Shown one piece after another: positions 1-11,955 of a stretch of DNA of 64,000 nt (position 1 is the first letter of the stretch; each line of letters opens with the position of its first letter). The stretch spans positions 1,787,129-1,851,128 of the forward strand of contig CM032817.1 of the NCBI GenBank assembly GCA_019155185.1, in the 5' to 3' direction. The DNA is from Beaufortia kweichowensis. Its lineage: Eukaryota > Chordata > Actinopteri > Cypriniformes > Gastromyzontidae. A program made the position numbers and the translations under genes. Under the pieces are notes generated by a model that searched no databases, had not been told where the DNA came from, and saw only the letters and a list, made by a program, of their open reading frames with translations.

Positions 1-3000
1 CCACATACTCTGGGTTAGGCAGGCAGAAAGGTGGTAGATTGGGGTCCCACTCTTTACACACATACTTAGGCTGAAAAAAAAAAACAAGTTAACAAATTAA
101 AGATATACTGAGATGTTTAACTCATCAGCATCGGTCACCTAACCTTAAGCGTTATCAGCAAGAAAGCCCAGCATAATTATTATACACTGATGTTTTTGAT
201 CAATTTTAACCCATCAGCATATTGGCTATAGCATGAAAAAAGTATATGATAGTTTTGTAGTTGGTTGTCATGTTGTTTTGTTTGTATTTTGTTGTTTTTG
301 TCTTACTTTACGACTTTCTTATAGTACTGGCCTGTTGAATGTTAAATTGATTATTTACAGTATAAAATTATTTACAGTATGTGCTTTTATTACAAATTAA
401 TTTCCAAAAAACTAAAACCATAAAGATACACTGTTCTGTAAAAACTGCATTTAATAAGTCCTCAGAAACTGTTCATTAACACTCTTATTCCTTTTTTAAA
501 ATGCATTTTTCTAAGTAATGGCCATTAAAACCGTTTCCTTTGAATATTTTTGTCAGATAATTATTAGAAAATAATAAGCACTCTATTTGTGTACAGACAG
601 TTCCATTTAGATATGAACCATACAAGCTATTTAAAAGACCATTTAAAGGACTTCAGGATAATTTAACAACTCAGTAGAAAAATGGCTTATGCAAAAATAA
701 TGTAATAAAAGTATTTCTTTATGGTTAACTAATTGATGCAAATGCAATAAACAAAACAAAAATAAAACCAAACACAATGTTAAATCGAATTCCTGGTCAC
801 TGGACTTTGTTTAATAATATAAAAAAGGTATTAATATTTTATATTATTTCTCAAATCATCCTGCGGGCCGTATTGGGCGCCTTAGTGGGCATGTTTGAAA
901 CCCCTGATCTAAAACATGAAAAAACAGTGATCTATTTTAATGACAAAACTTAATTAAAAGTAATGTTGTTTGTTAAAATTAGTATCAGTTGTGTCTTTTG
1001 AGGAGCTGTTCATACAGGGTGTATTTTTGTGTTAAAAATTGCGTGTTGTTAAAAACTATAAAAAAAATGAATGTAGAAGGACACAAGACAAACTGCCACA
1101 AGATACTTTAAATTTTAAAGCACAATGCATCATTCATGTAAAAGCCAATCCCAGAATGCATTGTGGCCAGTCAAGTAAAAAATAGTTCCAAGATAGCAGA
1201 TCATTCAAATACGAAACAAATGTAAATTGTGCTTCTTAAGATTACTCCGTCTTCAGACTCTGCTGGAATCAACTGAACGTTTTAAAAAGAGTCACTTACA
1301 GGGTTCATCTTAGTTAGACCTTAGACAGCAAAACAGCACACTAGAGCAAGAATGTGTGCGAGTAAAAGCAGTTTCTAACCTCTGCGTCTGAGGGATTACT
1401 AGAGGAAATACTGAAGTCAAAGCCCATGATCTTCCAAGCTCCACTTTTATTCAAAATGACATTTTCAGTACATAAGTTACCATGAACCATTTTCACCCCG
1501 CTGTGGAGGAAAGACAATCCTTCCGAGATCTGGAGAAAGAGAACAGAGAGATTTTATTATCTACTTTATTTAATAATAATGAAGCAACTCACAAAGCATT
1601 TTATCCCAAACTCGAAAGAACAAAGAAATTATATGAAAATATATTTTGCATAAACAAAAAGTCTATTTCAAAAACACTGAAACATTTTGGCATGGCGTGC
1701 ACTGAACCCATAATATTTTGTTTATCTTTTCTCATAATTTACGCCCTATAGTCTCACCTGCAATAAGCCGTATTTGGTCTCCACATCATAGAGTTTGTAT
1801 TCTTTGATGTCTGTGGGAACAGGACTGGGGAGATTGTCCCACTGGCCGAGCACATTGGCTAGACTGGCGAACACAGGCTCTGTGCAGAACGCTATACAGT
1901 CTCTAGAGATAAAAAAAATAGAAGAAATTTAACGCAAACAGTGATGAAAGGCAGATGAAAGCAGGACATGATTTGCTTTAAAGCTTTACAGAAATGTCTG
2001 AGCGCTGTGGTCACCTGGACTCCTCTAGCGGATGTTGAACCGTGAGGAGACGCGGATGCCGTAACCGGGTCAGCTGCTGGACTCCTTTCTTTAGCGAATC
2101 AATGATCTGATCCTTCTCAAATTTCTGATAGCGATCAATAACCTTCTTATCGAACACAAACACAGCCACTTCCTGTAGGAAAAAAGAGCAGGTTAGGATG
2201 TTAAGAAACTTAACATCAATCACTTCATATTGTTTATTACAACAGTTACTTTCCTTGATGTTGTGTGTGGAAGTGCTCAAGCCAAAAAGCCAAAAATGCT
2301 CCAGTAATGTAAATGTTTTTATGATAAGCACTATACGAACAAATGTGACTTGTTTTCATTGCGTAATACGGCATTAAACAATGTTAAAATACACAGCATC
2401 CTCCCATAGAGGTCAAATATTGTGTACTTTTGTAAAAGCGATCACACTCAGTTTCATTCCGTTTTGTTTTGTTGTTTTTACTTTTATTTACATCACTATA
2501 ACAGATCTTTTATTAACAAAACAGAACATAAGCACTGTTATAACGACTGCATAATTGATCACAACTTCACCTTAAACTTTCTAGGCTAAAAGTAACATAC
2601 AACAATCTTGGACAAAAACTTCCTCCTTTAACATTTTATGAAACTGCCGTGTTTCACCAGATATGTTGCAACCACATTCAAAAAAATTCACACTTAAAGC
2701 TGCGCTAAGATCTATAAATCAGTTTCTGATTTACTAACTAAAACTAACCATATTTATGCTTTGCGCCGTGCCTAACAATGTCCTTCAGCTGTGGCTTTTT
2801 TTATAATAAAGGACTAGCCTTGACTACCTTATTGCTTTTATAAAACAGTACAACACAAAACCACACAAAGCAAATATTACTATGTAAAAATATGTACCAG
2901 TACAACTTTCATGAAGTAAAATCACTAAAAGCCTTCCTTCCACTGAAAAAAATAGTCCCTGGCCGACTCTGATATATGTTGCAGTGATGCACGGAATCGC

Positions 3001-3286
3001 TGTATGAAGCACTCGTAGCTGTACTTTATCATGAATAAAACACAGCTACCAACCAATCAGAATCAAGGACTGGAACAAACCGTTTTATAAAACATCATAA
3101 TCGTTTCACCTGTTTGGTGGACTTTTTGGTGCCATTGTATATCCTCCAGCTCATTCCAGGACCTCCGCTGGCGATATGTCGGCCCACCTCAAACTCTCGC
3201 GTCACAGGGTTACCCATGACGGCGCTGGTCACGTCGGCTGTCACCTTGGTGACTGTGCTCTTTAGTTTATTGAGCATGGACTCCAT
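1..3286 (-). CDS. scyl2: SCY1-like pseudokinase 2 (SCYL2/CVAK104), N-terminal 233 codons; gene continues past the left edge
   Basis: SCYL2 is a clathrin-coated-vesicle-associated protein with an N-terminal kinase-like domain and HEAT-type repeats that acts in endosome/TGN trafficking. Coding exons on the minus strand, 5' to 3': 3110-3286, 2015-2172, 1758-1902, 1380-1529 and 1-70 (cut by the window edge). All have GT/AG borders and phases that add up (177, 158, 145, 150 nt). The start MESMLNKLKSTVTKVT is essentially identical to the human protein. Later segments read EVAVFVFDKKVIDRYQ, RHPRLLTVQHPLEESR, YDVETKYGLLQ, MVHGN, KIMGFDF and CKEWDPNLP. The kinase-like domain starts near residue 32. 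HGN stands where active kinases have HRD, and GFD replaces DFG, as known for this pseudokinase family. The ATG sits just after a probable acceptor (TTGTAG near 3308), so a non-coding first exon lies upstream. The C-terminal two thirds are outside the window. Orthology is very sure. Confidence 0.97.
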
Positions 3287-5132
3287 GATTTACTGACTGT
3301 CAACCTACAACAGGAAGAAACAACACATTGCACTGTCAATTTCGTCATGCCTATACAAGCTTCTCTGCTGATACAGTGAATACAGTGCATGTTGAAGCTA
3401 ATATAGTCAAAAGAATTTTTTTATTTATTTTCATATTTCTAAAAACGTGCTGCTAGGATTGGTTCTAACATTTTTTTACAATTGCTGTTCTGTGTCTGTT
3501 AGAGTGCAAGTTGTCTGTGCATTTGTTACAGTATTTTGAGTGTTTCCTGCATGTTGCTTTAATGTTGCTGCAAGGTTTCTAAAGCGCTGCTATGTGGTTG
3601 TCACAACTTTACAACACTTAGATGTTTTGGGATGTTTCGGCACACTAGGGTGCATTGCCTGAATTTTTCTGGTCCAATTTTATAATGCAAATTTACATTA
3701 TAAATGTATAATGGGGGGTTTAGTCCTGTTTAATCAATCACCATGTAGAATTATGAGTCTGATGGCACAGAAAAAAACAGCACATCTGTCCTCAACAATA
3801 CAGTTTCATTCTTTTTAGCAGTCGCTTGTTAAAGCATTAGTAGTTCACACTTTTTCAAACTGTAAATCTGTATAAGCAACAGTAATAGTGGTACTTCGTA
3901 GCTTATAAACATCAAGGTATTTCTAATTCCTAAATGTATACAAAGCAAATGCACCAAAACATATTCTAGGATTGAAACATCAAACCAATAAGACAGCAGG
4001 TGAACTAATATAATACATATCATGATGCAAAAAATTTAGATATGAATCGGAAAGATATGGTGATTGTTTCACAATTATTACCAAACTTTTGTGTTATAAT
4101 TTAGTTGTATGTGTAAGTGACAGACTTATTCAACTTTATTATTTTATATACATAAGGTTGCATTAAAAACCTTACTTTTTGGCATTTTTTTTTTACAAAA
4201 TAACAAACATTTAGTTCAAAATAATATGATACAATCATAATCGTGAACCCAACATCTGTATTGTTTATATATCTGTTTTTAAAAGGCTTTTCTACAGGTG
4301 CACATAAATCAAAAAAGCTAATTTAATATTACTGAAGTTGAGCTAGTAATGTCATGTATTGCAAACTATTAATTGTAGTTTTTGTAAAATATTATATTAA
4401 TACAATGTTAATTGCTAACAATTTATTAAGTAAAAAACTCTCCGCTGTTACGCTGTTCACTAAATAAATGTAAAATAAATTAATTTCTGTTTTTTTGACA
4501 GCGTAAGTGACAGGTGCGTCATCAAACATGCTAGAGTCAAGACTGTGACGTATTGAACACGTTGAAAGAAAAAACAAAATGCTATGAATGAGCACATGAG
4601 AGGTGTGACAGATGTGAGCCTGACAAGTTGACACCGAATGGCAAAACGATTAATGATTGATTAATTACCGACAAAATAAACACAGATACGTCGTCTGTTT
4701 ACCCAACTCAATTATGACAACTTTATCGCAAAACAAATAACAGTCATGTAATATGGCATTTTTTAAATGTAATTTTTCAATAACAAGATGCTGTCGGGAC
4801 AGACAGATCACTGTTTTTTGTGACACGATTGTCTAAGGTTTATTAACTATGAATGTTAAAAGCATTTGTGTTCCTTGAGGCTATAAAACCTTAAACTAAT
4901 ATTGTTATTGTTAACATCAGGAAAGTAATATTTATTCTCTCTCAGGAAGTAAACGTAAGTAATGTCATAGTACAAGATTTACAATATAGAAGTATTATAA
5001 ACACGACAGCAGCTCAGCTAGCAAGCTAATGCTAATGGAGTGAAGCGTCACTCCAGAAAACTGATGATTAAACAAAAAATAAACAATTAGGACGAGTTTT
5101 CAAACATATGAACAGGACGGATTTATTCTTAC

Positions 5133-5335
5133 CTTTATACCAGAGGAGTGACAGGACGATCGGGTGAATAAAATCAGCACAGACACAGTAAAATAACCAT
5201 CAGTAGCGGTGGCGGCTAACAGCCTCCATGACAGTTCATCAAAACACCTGCGAGATTCCGACGTGTGAAGCCGGAAGAAACGTTCAATATAAAAAACGCT
5301 AATAAAAGACCTCATTTTCAAAATATAACTCTGAA
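5133..5335 (-). promoter_or_regulatory. scyl2: Probable scyl2 non-coding first exon and promoter
   Basis: On the minus strand a strong donor (AAAG then GTAAGAAT) ends a candidate exon at 5133. It fits a 5'UTR exon spliced to the acceptor just before the scyl2 ATG exon. The block is GC-richer than its surroundings and carries an ETS-type CCGGAAG at 5271-5277. The intervening interval 3310-5132 contains no scyl2-like coding sequence and would be the first intron. The transcription start is inferred only. Confidence 0.5.
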
Positions 5336-5339
5336 GTCT

Positions 5340-6535
5340 GTTACTTTAAGCTGACAGATTTATTAAGTTTGCATATTATTAAGTTTGAACCCTTTTCGTG
5401 TGGGTTGCATTTTACCCCAGAAAACAGATTACAAAAACACTGTAAAACAAATGGAAAAACTGAACCCAAAACTTAATTGCTTTTATTCATGTTTTATGCA
5501 TACACAGAATTTTCTGAGATCTTTAACCTGATATTTAATCATATAAATAATGAAGTAATAAAAAGGCATTGGAGTCACAGACACACAAAATAACATATAC
5601 AGCATGAGCTTCTTAAGGCATTCTGAGATTTTAATAAATTTTAAATAACACAAAATTAAAGTGCATCTAATTCCAATGCAATCTAAGGCAATTACTGTCA
5701 TAAGTGTACATAATTAGTCCAAGTACCAGTTCATTCAACAAGTTAATTTCTTATTTATTCAAGTACTAAATAAATATCCTTGATATTTACCAAAGCAATT
5801 CCAGTGCATTCGTACTAGCAATTATTTCCCTTCGTTTTAATTAAGAATTATGTCCTACTCACAGTCACCATCTACTCTACTACATCTTATTATACATCTA
5901 TTAAAGATCAGAAGTTAATTTACAGTTTACAGTAATACATGAGATCAGTGTTTATTCAAAATTGCCCATACTCATTGAATTAAAAATAAGTAACTAATAA
6001 GTGAACGTTATTCTAAGAAAAAAATATTTTAATCTTTTACTCTATTTCAAGTGCAACTTAAATGTAACTTTAATAGCCTTTAGAATCCTGAGCATATCAT
6101 ATTTGTTGTAGATGATCTAATAAAAAAATAACTCACCTGATAAATGTTTTGTAGTGTTTGATAGTTTCTCAATAGTATGAATACTTTTTAAAACCTTAAA
6201 AATAGCTTATGACTCATTCACAATGCCAAAAGATTTCCTACAGTATGAATTGTGATTTTGCTTAATTTGTAATCAAATCTATACAACTACAAACACAATT
6301 GTCTACAGTTAAAAATTCATATCTAATCTTTGGATCGCTACATTATGTAGGCTTTACTCTCACTATCCTATGACTGATAAAGTCACTTAAATGCCATTAA
6401 TTCAATTAACTCAATGTCAACACTTGACATTCGTCTTTAACCTGGATGAATAAACATCCTCAGACAGCATGCTATAGTCAGCTCAAAATGATAAACTATT
6501 TCTATTTAGTGCTTACTACTACCATCTTTTACTTT
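5340..6535. other. Intergenic spacer between scyl2 and depdc4
   Basis: AT-rich DNA between the inferred scyl2 promoter and the depdc4 stop codon. No open frame with recognisable protein similarity and no clear RNA gene was seen. Its right part must hold the depdc4 3'UTR. I could not pick a convincing minus-strand AATAAA close to the stop. Confidence 0.6.
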
Positions 6536-9500
6536 CTAAAATGTAGAGAAGAAGTGCTGAAGAAAGACTCCAGGGTGATGCTTCTGAAACTGTTTGGCCA
6601 GGCGTCTCTTCTGTTTGACGGACAGGCTATCGCTTTCAGCGATATGGTGCATTAACTGCTTCAAACTGTCAACAGTGACCTTATCTCTGTTATCCTCATA
6701 CTGCCGGAGTGACACCAGCTGGCAGAATGTAAACACTGCAAGGCCACAGAGAAAGTTGCGTTAAGCTTCGACTGTTGCAAATGCAGTTTTGTGCAGAAAA
6801 TAATGATGGTTTTATGGAGAGGTTTGGGCCAGTTGACCAAACTGTTGCTTTACCATATCAGTCAGTACTTTGTTAAAAGTAAAATGTGTACACTGCAGTG
6901 AAATTATGCTTTATTCCACTAGATGACTGACATGTCCTGTTCAGCAAAACATTACTACGGTCACCTTGAAAGGAGACTATTTAGAACTTACGTGCCACAT
7001 TATCTAGATCTTTCCCCTGCTGCAGGGTTTGTAATGTGTTCCTCACAGCCTTGATCAATGATGATGGTGTCTAGATGAATAAAACAACATGCATTGACAA
7101 GACATAATGACTTGTACACATGACCTTAAGTATTCATATACTACACATATAATTAAGAGTTAATGTGTTGGTTTAAAGGGCAGTACCTTGAAGAGCTGTG
7201 TGTAACTATCCATGAAAAACAGCAATAGCTGCTCACATTGGACACGAGTCATTTCCTTATTCTGGATCACAGCCTTCAGGAATGTCCTGCTTACAAAAGT
7301 CTGATTCTCAATCTGTAAACACAAACAGAATAAGTCTGTGTTGTTAACTTACTCATAAAACTAATAAAAAATTGTATTAATTCAATCATACTGTGTAAAA
7401 AAAATAATGTTTAAATCAAATACTGGCCAAACTGCAGATGTGTATACCTGCTTGTGCAGTCTGAAAGCGTCATTATCTGCAGCAGCTGCCATGAATCCCA
7501 AAAGTCTGCGTAACTCGTCTCTACTCGTGGGTTCCACCAGGAGCATAAACAGTTGAGATGCTCTCAGGGAATCTTGAGTTTTACCACAACCTTATAAAAG
7601 ATACACAGAACAGATTATTTCAATGAGTCGGAGAGACACAAACAGACAATTTACATACATCCTGTAAAGTGGAAGGAACAGTTATTGTATATACACTTAG
7701 TATTCCTTAAAGTTGGGTATATTTACCTAAGAGATGCAGGATTCCAGCCTGGATATCAGTGTAGCGTCCAGACAGTAGCGGTGGTCTATCTGGGCTATTG
7801 TAATACTTGGCGATAGTGTCAAACAGCAGTTTTTTGTGGGACTCAGACTTTTCTTCCTCCACTGCTGCATTCTGCTGGATGAGCTGCTCACTGACAACCA
7901 CGATTAACTGATCTGGAAACAGCTCAAGACAATCCACTGCTGCTATCAGCCAAGAGTCCAGTCTTGATAAAAAGAAACGGCACACAAAGGCATACGAAAT
8001 AGCAAGTTACGCTATTATAACTAGTGACCTTTTGCACCTTATTGCTCAAGTATAATACTGTTAATACTAATGCGGCAGTACTGTACACTCACTCAAGCAG
8101 GTTGAGACTCTTTGATACTTGGCGATCCACGCAGGTGTTGGAGATAACCAGGTCACCATGGTGACGCAGTGAGGACCGCAGAGGCTCTGGTTTGGCCGGT
8201 GAGGTCAGAATACAATCCAGCATGGGAATCTCAACCACCTGTAGCAGTTGAAGTAATGCCTGCTGTTTCCAAACCTCTCGTACCACTGAGAAAAACATGA
8301 TATTTAGACTTTTTGTTGAAGGAAATAGATTTTTAAAGACGACCGAGTCAAAAACATGCACGCTTTCACCTTTTTTCGACAGAAAACCATTGGGAAATGC
8401 AGCACGATTTAGATCAGACGGCACAGATGGGTGTAGGTTTATATTTTTCAGTAGTCTCTCGACCCTTCTCTCTGATGATCCAAGAACAAAGGGGTTGGAA
8501 ATGGTCTGCATTTCTCCAAACCTGAAAATAAACAGCATACAACATTAACTCTGCAAGTAAATCTTTACACGGTCAGTGCCTGTTCAGAATGAAACAAAAC
8601 AAGATTACTTCGAAGTGGCCTTCTTTCCGGTGTGTTTATCAGGAGATTGATTCTCACTGTATCCCTTTTTATATGGATCCCCACGATCAAAAAAGCGATA
8701 AAGGCTGCAGCTGGAATCCTCAAAGGTCATTTCCTTCTCTTTCCTAAAGAGCTTCATCCCGACAGGTTCAAACACTCTGGACTCCATCAACGCCTGGCAA
8801 AGTTTGGCAGCTTTCAGACGGGACACCTCACTGGAACTGAAGTAGATGTTCTGCATGAGGTGGCTCAGAACCACATCTACAGCATCAGAGCCGGTGAAGC
8901 AGTCGTGATGGATGCGCAGGTGCTGTCTGCGGGGTTTAAGCTCCACCTGCGTCTGCAAAGCCTCTATGATGTTCTGCCATAGCTGAGTGGCCTTGAAAGG
9001 CCCAGAGAAACCTGTGGTATCAAGATCATTGACCATTGAATTTCAGTAAACATTACATTTTATTTTCTTATGGTTCCACGTTTAAAGGTTTTTTGATATT
9101 TTTTAAAGCACTATATAAATTCTATGCTATATAAATCTGATAATCATTCATTACTGAGGTGTAAATTTTAAAGCATGAAAAGGTTTTTAAAAGGAATTAA
9201 AAATTTCATAACAGTTAAAAAATATATTATATTATATATAATTATAGCAAAACATATATACAAAATATAAACAATAACAGCAGCAACAACAACAACAATA
9301 TACAAAACAACACTGTTTATCTTTGTATAACAACAGATACTTCTAGACAGAAACTTTAAAACATTAAATATAAAACTATAAATGTTTTACTAGCTCAGTC
9401 GATAAACGAGATAAAGATCTTGAGATACATTCGGTCTACTTCGCTATCAGAATTGCGAAAATATTCAGGCAACTTAAGAACCTAATTATATATAAATATA

Positions 9501-9605
9501 AATCGATTAAATAAATCGCGTACATGTACCTGACAGCTGTTTATTTTCTCTGAAACGTGTTTGACTGTTTAGTCTTCTGAATCGCGGAGTCAAATCCACC
9601 GCCAT
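6536..9605 (-). CDS. depdc4: DEP domain-containing protein 4, complete, 9 exons, 535 aa
   Basis: Exons 5' to 3': 9530-9605, 8609-9011, 8370-8521, 8093-8285, 7727-7962, 7448-7590, 7187-7312, 6992-7070, 6536-6735. They sum to 1608 nt, exactly 535 codons plus TAG, with GT/AG borders throughout. The protein starts MAVDLTPRFRRLNSQ and continues into a DEP domain (about residues 30-125) with SGPFKATQLW, DCFTGSDAVDVVLSHLMQN, VFEPVGMKLF and FEDSSCSLYRFF, closely matching vertebrate DEPDC4 and more distantly DEPDC7. The rest is an alpha-helical region of the kind found in DEPDC7. DEP domains usually target proteins to membranes or GPCR signalling, but DEPDC4 has no established biochemical role. The human protein is, from memory, only about 290 aa, so this fish gene keeps a much longer C-terminus. 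An ATG at 9034-9036 in the intron before exon 2 gives a longer open frame, but it is not the true start because exon 1 splices in frame (S-G-F-S-G-P). Confidence 0.95.
9530..9605 (-). other. depdc4: depdc4 coding exon 1 (76 nt)
   Basis: A short first coding exon encoding 25 residues plus one base, ending at a CAG/GTACAT donor. It reads MAVDLTPRFRRLNSQTRF and onward. The human protein contains a matching MAVLLTPRFRRLVSQ. The leftover G joins GT of the next exon to make Gly, which gives the expected SGPF motif two residues on. The exon is too short to stand out as an ORF. Confidence 0.93.
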
Positions 9606-10464
9606 CACGGCACCGGAAATGACGTCACGTCCAGGGCTACTGTTTGGTCTGAGCGAGCGCAAGCACTAAGAGAAGCTGGAATCCAAATCTTATTATTACC
9701 CTTTCTATTCTACATTTGTAAACTAAAATCATTTTAAATTTAAGTGTTCATAAGGTTTAATGTGTTTATGAATAATAAAGAATATAGGATTTATTGGTAC
9801 ACAAGTATCTGTCGAGAAAAAGAAAATGCGTCTCTATCGTGCTCACATACTCAACAAAAATACTCTAAATACTAGCTGTATATTAAGTTTCAATTTAGAG
9901 GTACTTTATTGGCATGATTGTGTGTGCTTACAATATTGCCAAAGCATTATAAAGCAAGAAACACACAATAACATAATAACAAACAATGAGGTGGAATTAA
10001 AGTAAGGTGATGAATAATAATGATATATTATATATAATATTATACAAAAATAATAAACTGTGCAAATATAAAAAACTGACTTGTGTAAATATAAATATAT
10101 AATTTAAGTTATATCATTTAATTATTTTATTATTATTCTATAGAAAATTCCAGTAACAAAAAGGATCAGGTCAAATTAGGCAAACTTTCCTTCGTAAGGA
10201 TGAGTGAGGTATGAGATTGTGCAACTGTTGCTGTCTCCGGATGACACGTAAACAGCAGTCATACACATGAAAGTGCCTTTAGCGCTGTGATTTCTACAGA
10301 TTAAACTTGAAAGCATTTTCCCTGACGAGTTAAGATTTTAATAGGTATTCGCAGTAAATGTAAAAGTGTCTCTTTTGTTTTGAGGGGTCTGTACTCGGCG
10401 GCACCTCGTGTGTGTCGGCGTGACGTCACCAAGGGACACTCCACGCGACAAGTGTACAGACAAG
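9606..10464. promoter_or_regulatory. Divergent promoter region depdc4 / usp44
   Basis: Only about 0.86 kb separates the depdc4 start codon from the first usp44 exon on the other strand. Both ends are GC-richer and carry a perfect CRE/ATF palindrome TGACGTCA (9620-9627 and 10421-10428). The depdc4 side also has an ETS-like ACCGGAAAT at 9612-9620. The middle (about 9680-10190) is AT-rich with no coding potential seen. The arrangement suggests two near-adjacent divergent promoters rather than one shared core. Confidence 0.6.
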
Positions 10465-10494
10465 ATGGCGGTCGCTGTTGTGCCCAGCAAGTAA
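10465..10494 (+). other. uORF in the usp44 non-coding first exon, on a YY1-like motif
   Basis: The first usp44 exon ends at a donor at 10516 (CCAG then GTTAGTG). Within it AAGATGGCGG, which matches the YY1 consensus core, also starts a 9-codon reading frame (MAVAVVPSK, stop TAA). It lies just downstream of the CRE. Whether it is translated is unknown. YY1 binding near the start site would be an equally good reading. Confidence 0.5.
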
Positions 10495-11880
10495 CCAGCG
10501 CTTGACGAAAAACCAGGTTAGTGAAAAATTACCGCTGTATAACTCCTCCGATCATATCGCGCTCACATCAGCGGAGGAAATAAAACGGATCAGTGGATTT
10601 CGGTTGCCCAACACCTTATACTCACTCTGGTGCTGTGTGATTTTAGCATTAGCACGCTAGCTCCCCGTGTGCTGGTTAACTTTCCTCTGTATGTGGCTTA
10701 TTAAAAATACAAAACTAGTTGGTCTGAGACGAGCCGAGGTGCTAACCAGGTTAGCTCTTTGAAACTGGAAAAAGGGGGCAAGACAAGCAGTTAACAGCTG
10801 GCAGAGACCATTCATCACTAGCGCGCCTAAACAGTTTCAAAGTCAAACTGATTTTGTACTTAGTTATATTTAATCGGTACGCATTTTTTCCGCGTTTCAA
10901 TCCAACCCGATTCAGAATAAAACAAGAGAGATGCAGACAAGCACTAGTTGCTTTTACAAAGGCACTTAAACTAGCACGATTGCTATGTAGATCTTCAAAT
11001 CATCCTAAATTGTAGTAATATTAACAAACTAGAGGAATTTCAAGAGCGATTCGTTTGTTTTTGTTGAACACACGTGGGCCCCAAAGGAACAGTGATGTTA
11101 TTTTGGTCCTGCCACAGATAATCAGGCGTCTATTAAGCTAAATAAGGGACACACACTTAAGCCGGGTTGTTTACATGCTAGGCTAGTAAGTTGCTGATGT
11201 TTAGAGAGAAGCATGTTTGTGTATTGAGCAATTCCAGCGTTAAGAATGTGACATTTTTAGTCGAAACTTGAAATACAAATTCTCACAGAATGTATGTATA
11301 ACCAATATATTGAACCATCTGCTTATACGTTAAATTTAAAGCCCTGTTGATAAAAGTTCAGACATCGAAAATATACCAGCCTGTGTATGAGTTTTCTGTT
11401 ATAAAAATATAACAAAGTTTTTAACATACTTTGTAGGATTTTTGTGAAATAAAATGAACAAATCAGAAGCAATAATACCCAACAAATGGAGAATGGATGA
11501 CTTTTCAAAGCATATAAAATAGTTATTTATTTTGTATACACCACTTGATATTTGCATGAAATTGCCCTATTTGACCTTCTGAAATATGTTAATTTGATTT
11601 CAAGCATGGGTAGTGCTAGCTGAAGTACTAAATAAATATGGTGTTTTATATATAGGTATCCATTGGGCAAAAAAGCGTGAGAGAGGCACAGGATTGTGAA
11701 ATGCTGTACAATAAAGAAAATGAAAGGTGTTGATTCCTTGTGTTCTGGTATGTTTTGTGAATTAAAGTGAACAATCACAATGCAATCAAGTGCAATGAAC
11801 TACCCTTCTGGGAAAAATAATACGATCAAATATCGTCGTACTCACACTCATCTGATCTTTTTAAATGTAGATTAACCATC

Positions 11881-11934
11881 ATGCCTTGGGAGGAGTTGGC
11901 TTCATCGCCATCTGCCGTCACCATGGTGATGTGA
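11881..11934 (+). other. Second uORF just upstream of the usp44 start
   Basis: After a probable acceptor (AAATGTAG at 11863-11870), an ATG opens a 17-codon frame (MPWEELASSPSAVTMVM) that stops at TGA 21 nt before the usp44 ATG and in the same frame. It contains a second ATG in good Kozak context (ACCATGG). Ribosomes would have to leaky-scan or reinitiate to reach the main start. Confidence 0.5.
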
Positions 11935-11955
11935 GGAGGGCAGTGACTCACTGTG

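Noticed and set aside
1128..1175. TCCCAGAATGCATTGTGG in scyl2 intron 4 as a ZNF143 promoter site
   Set aside because: Good partial motif, but far from any gene start and inside an intron with no other promoter signs.
9034..9036. ATG beginning MVNDLDTTGFSG as the depdc4 start
   Set aside because: The bases before the CAG acceptor are intron. The true exon 1 at 9530-9605 supplies the conserved MAVDLTPRFRR start and the correct phase.
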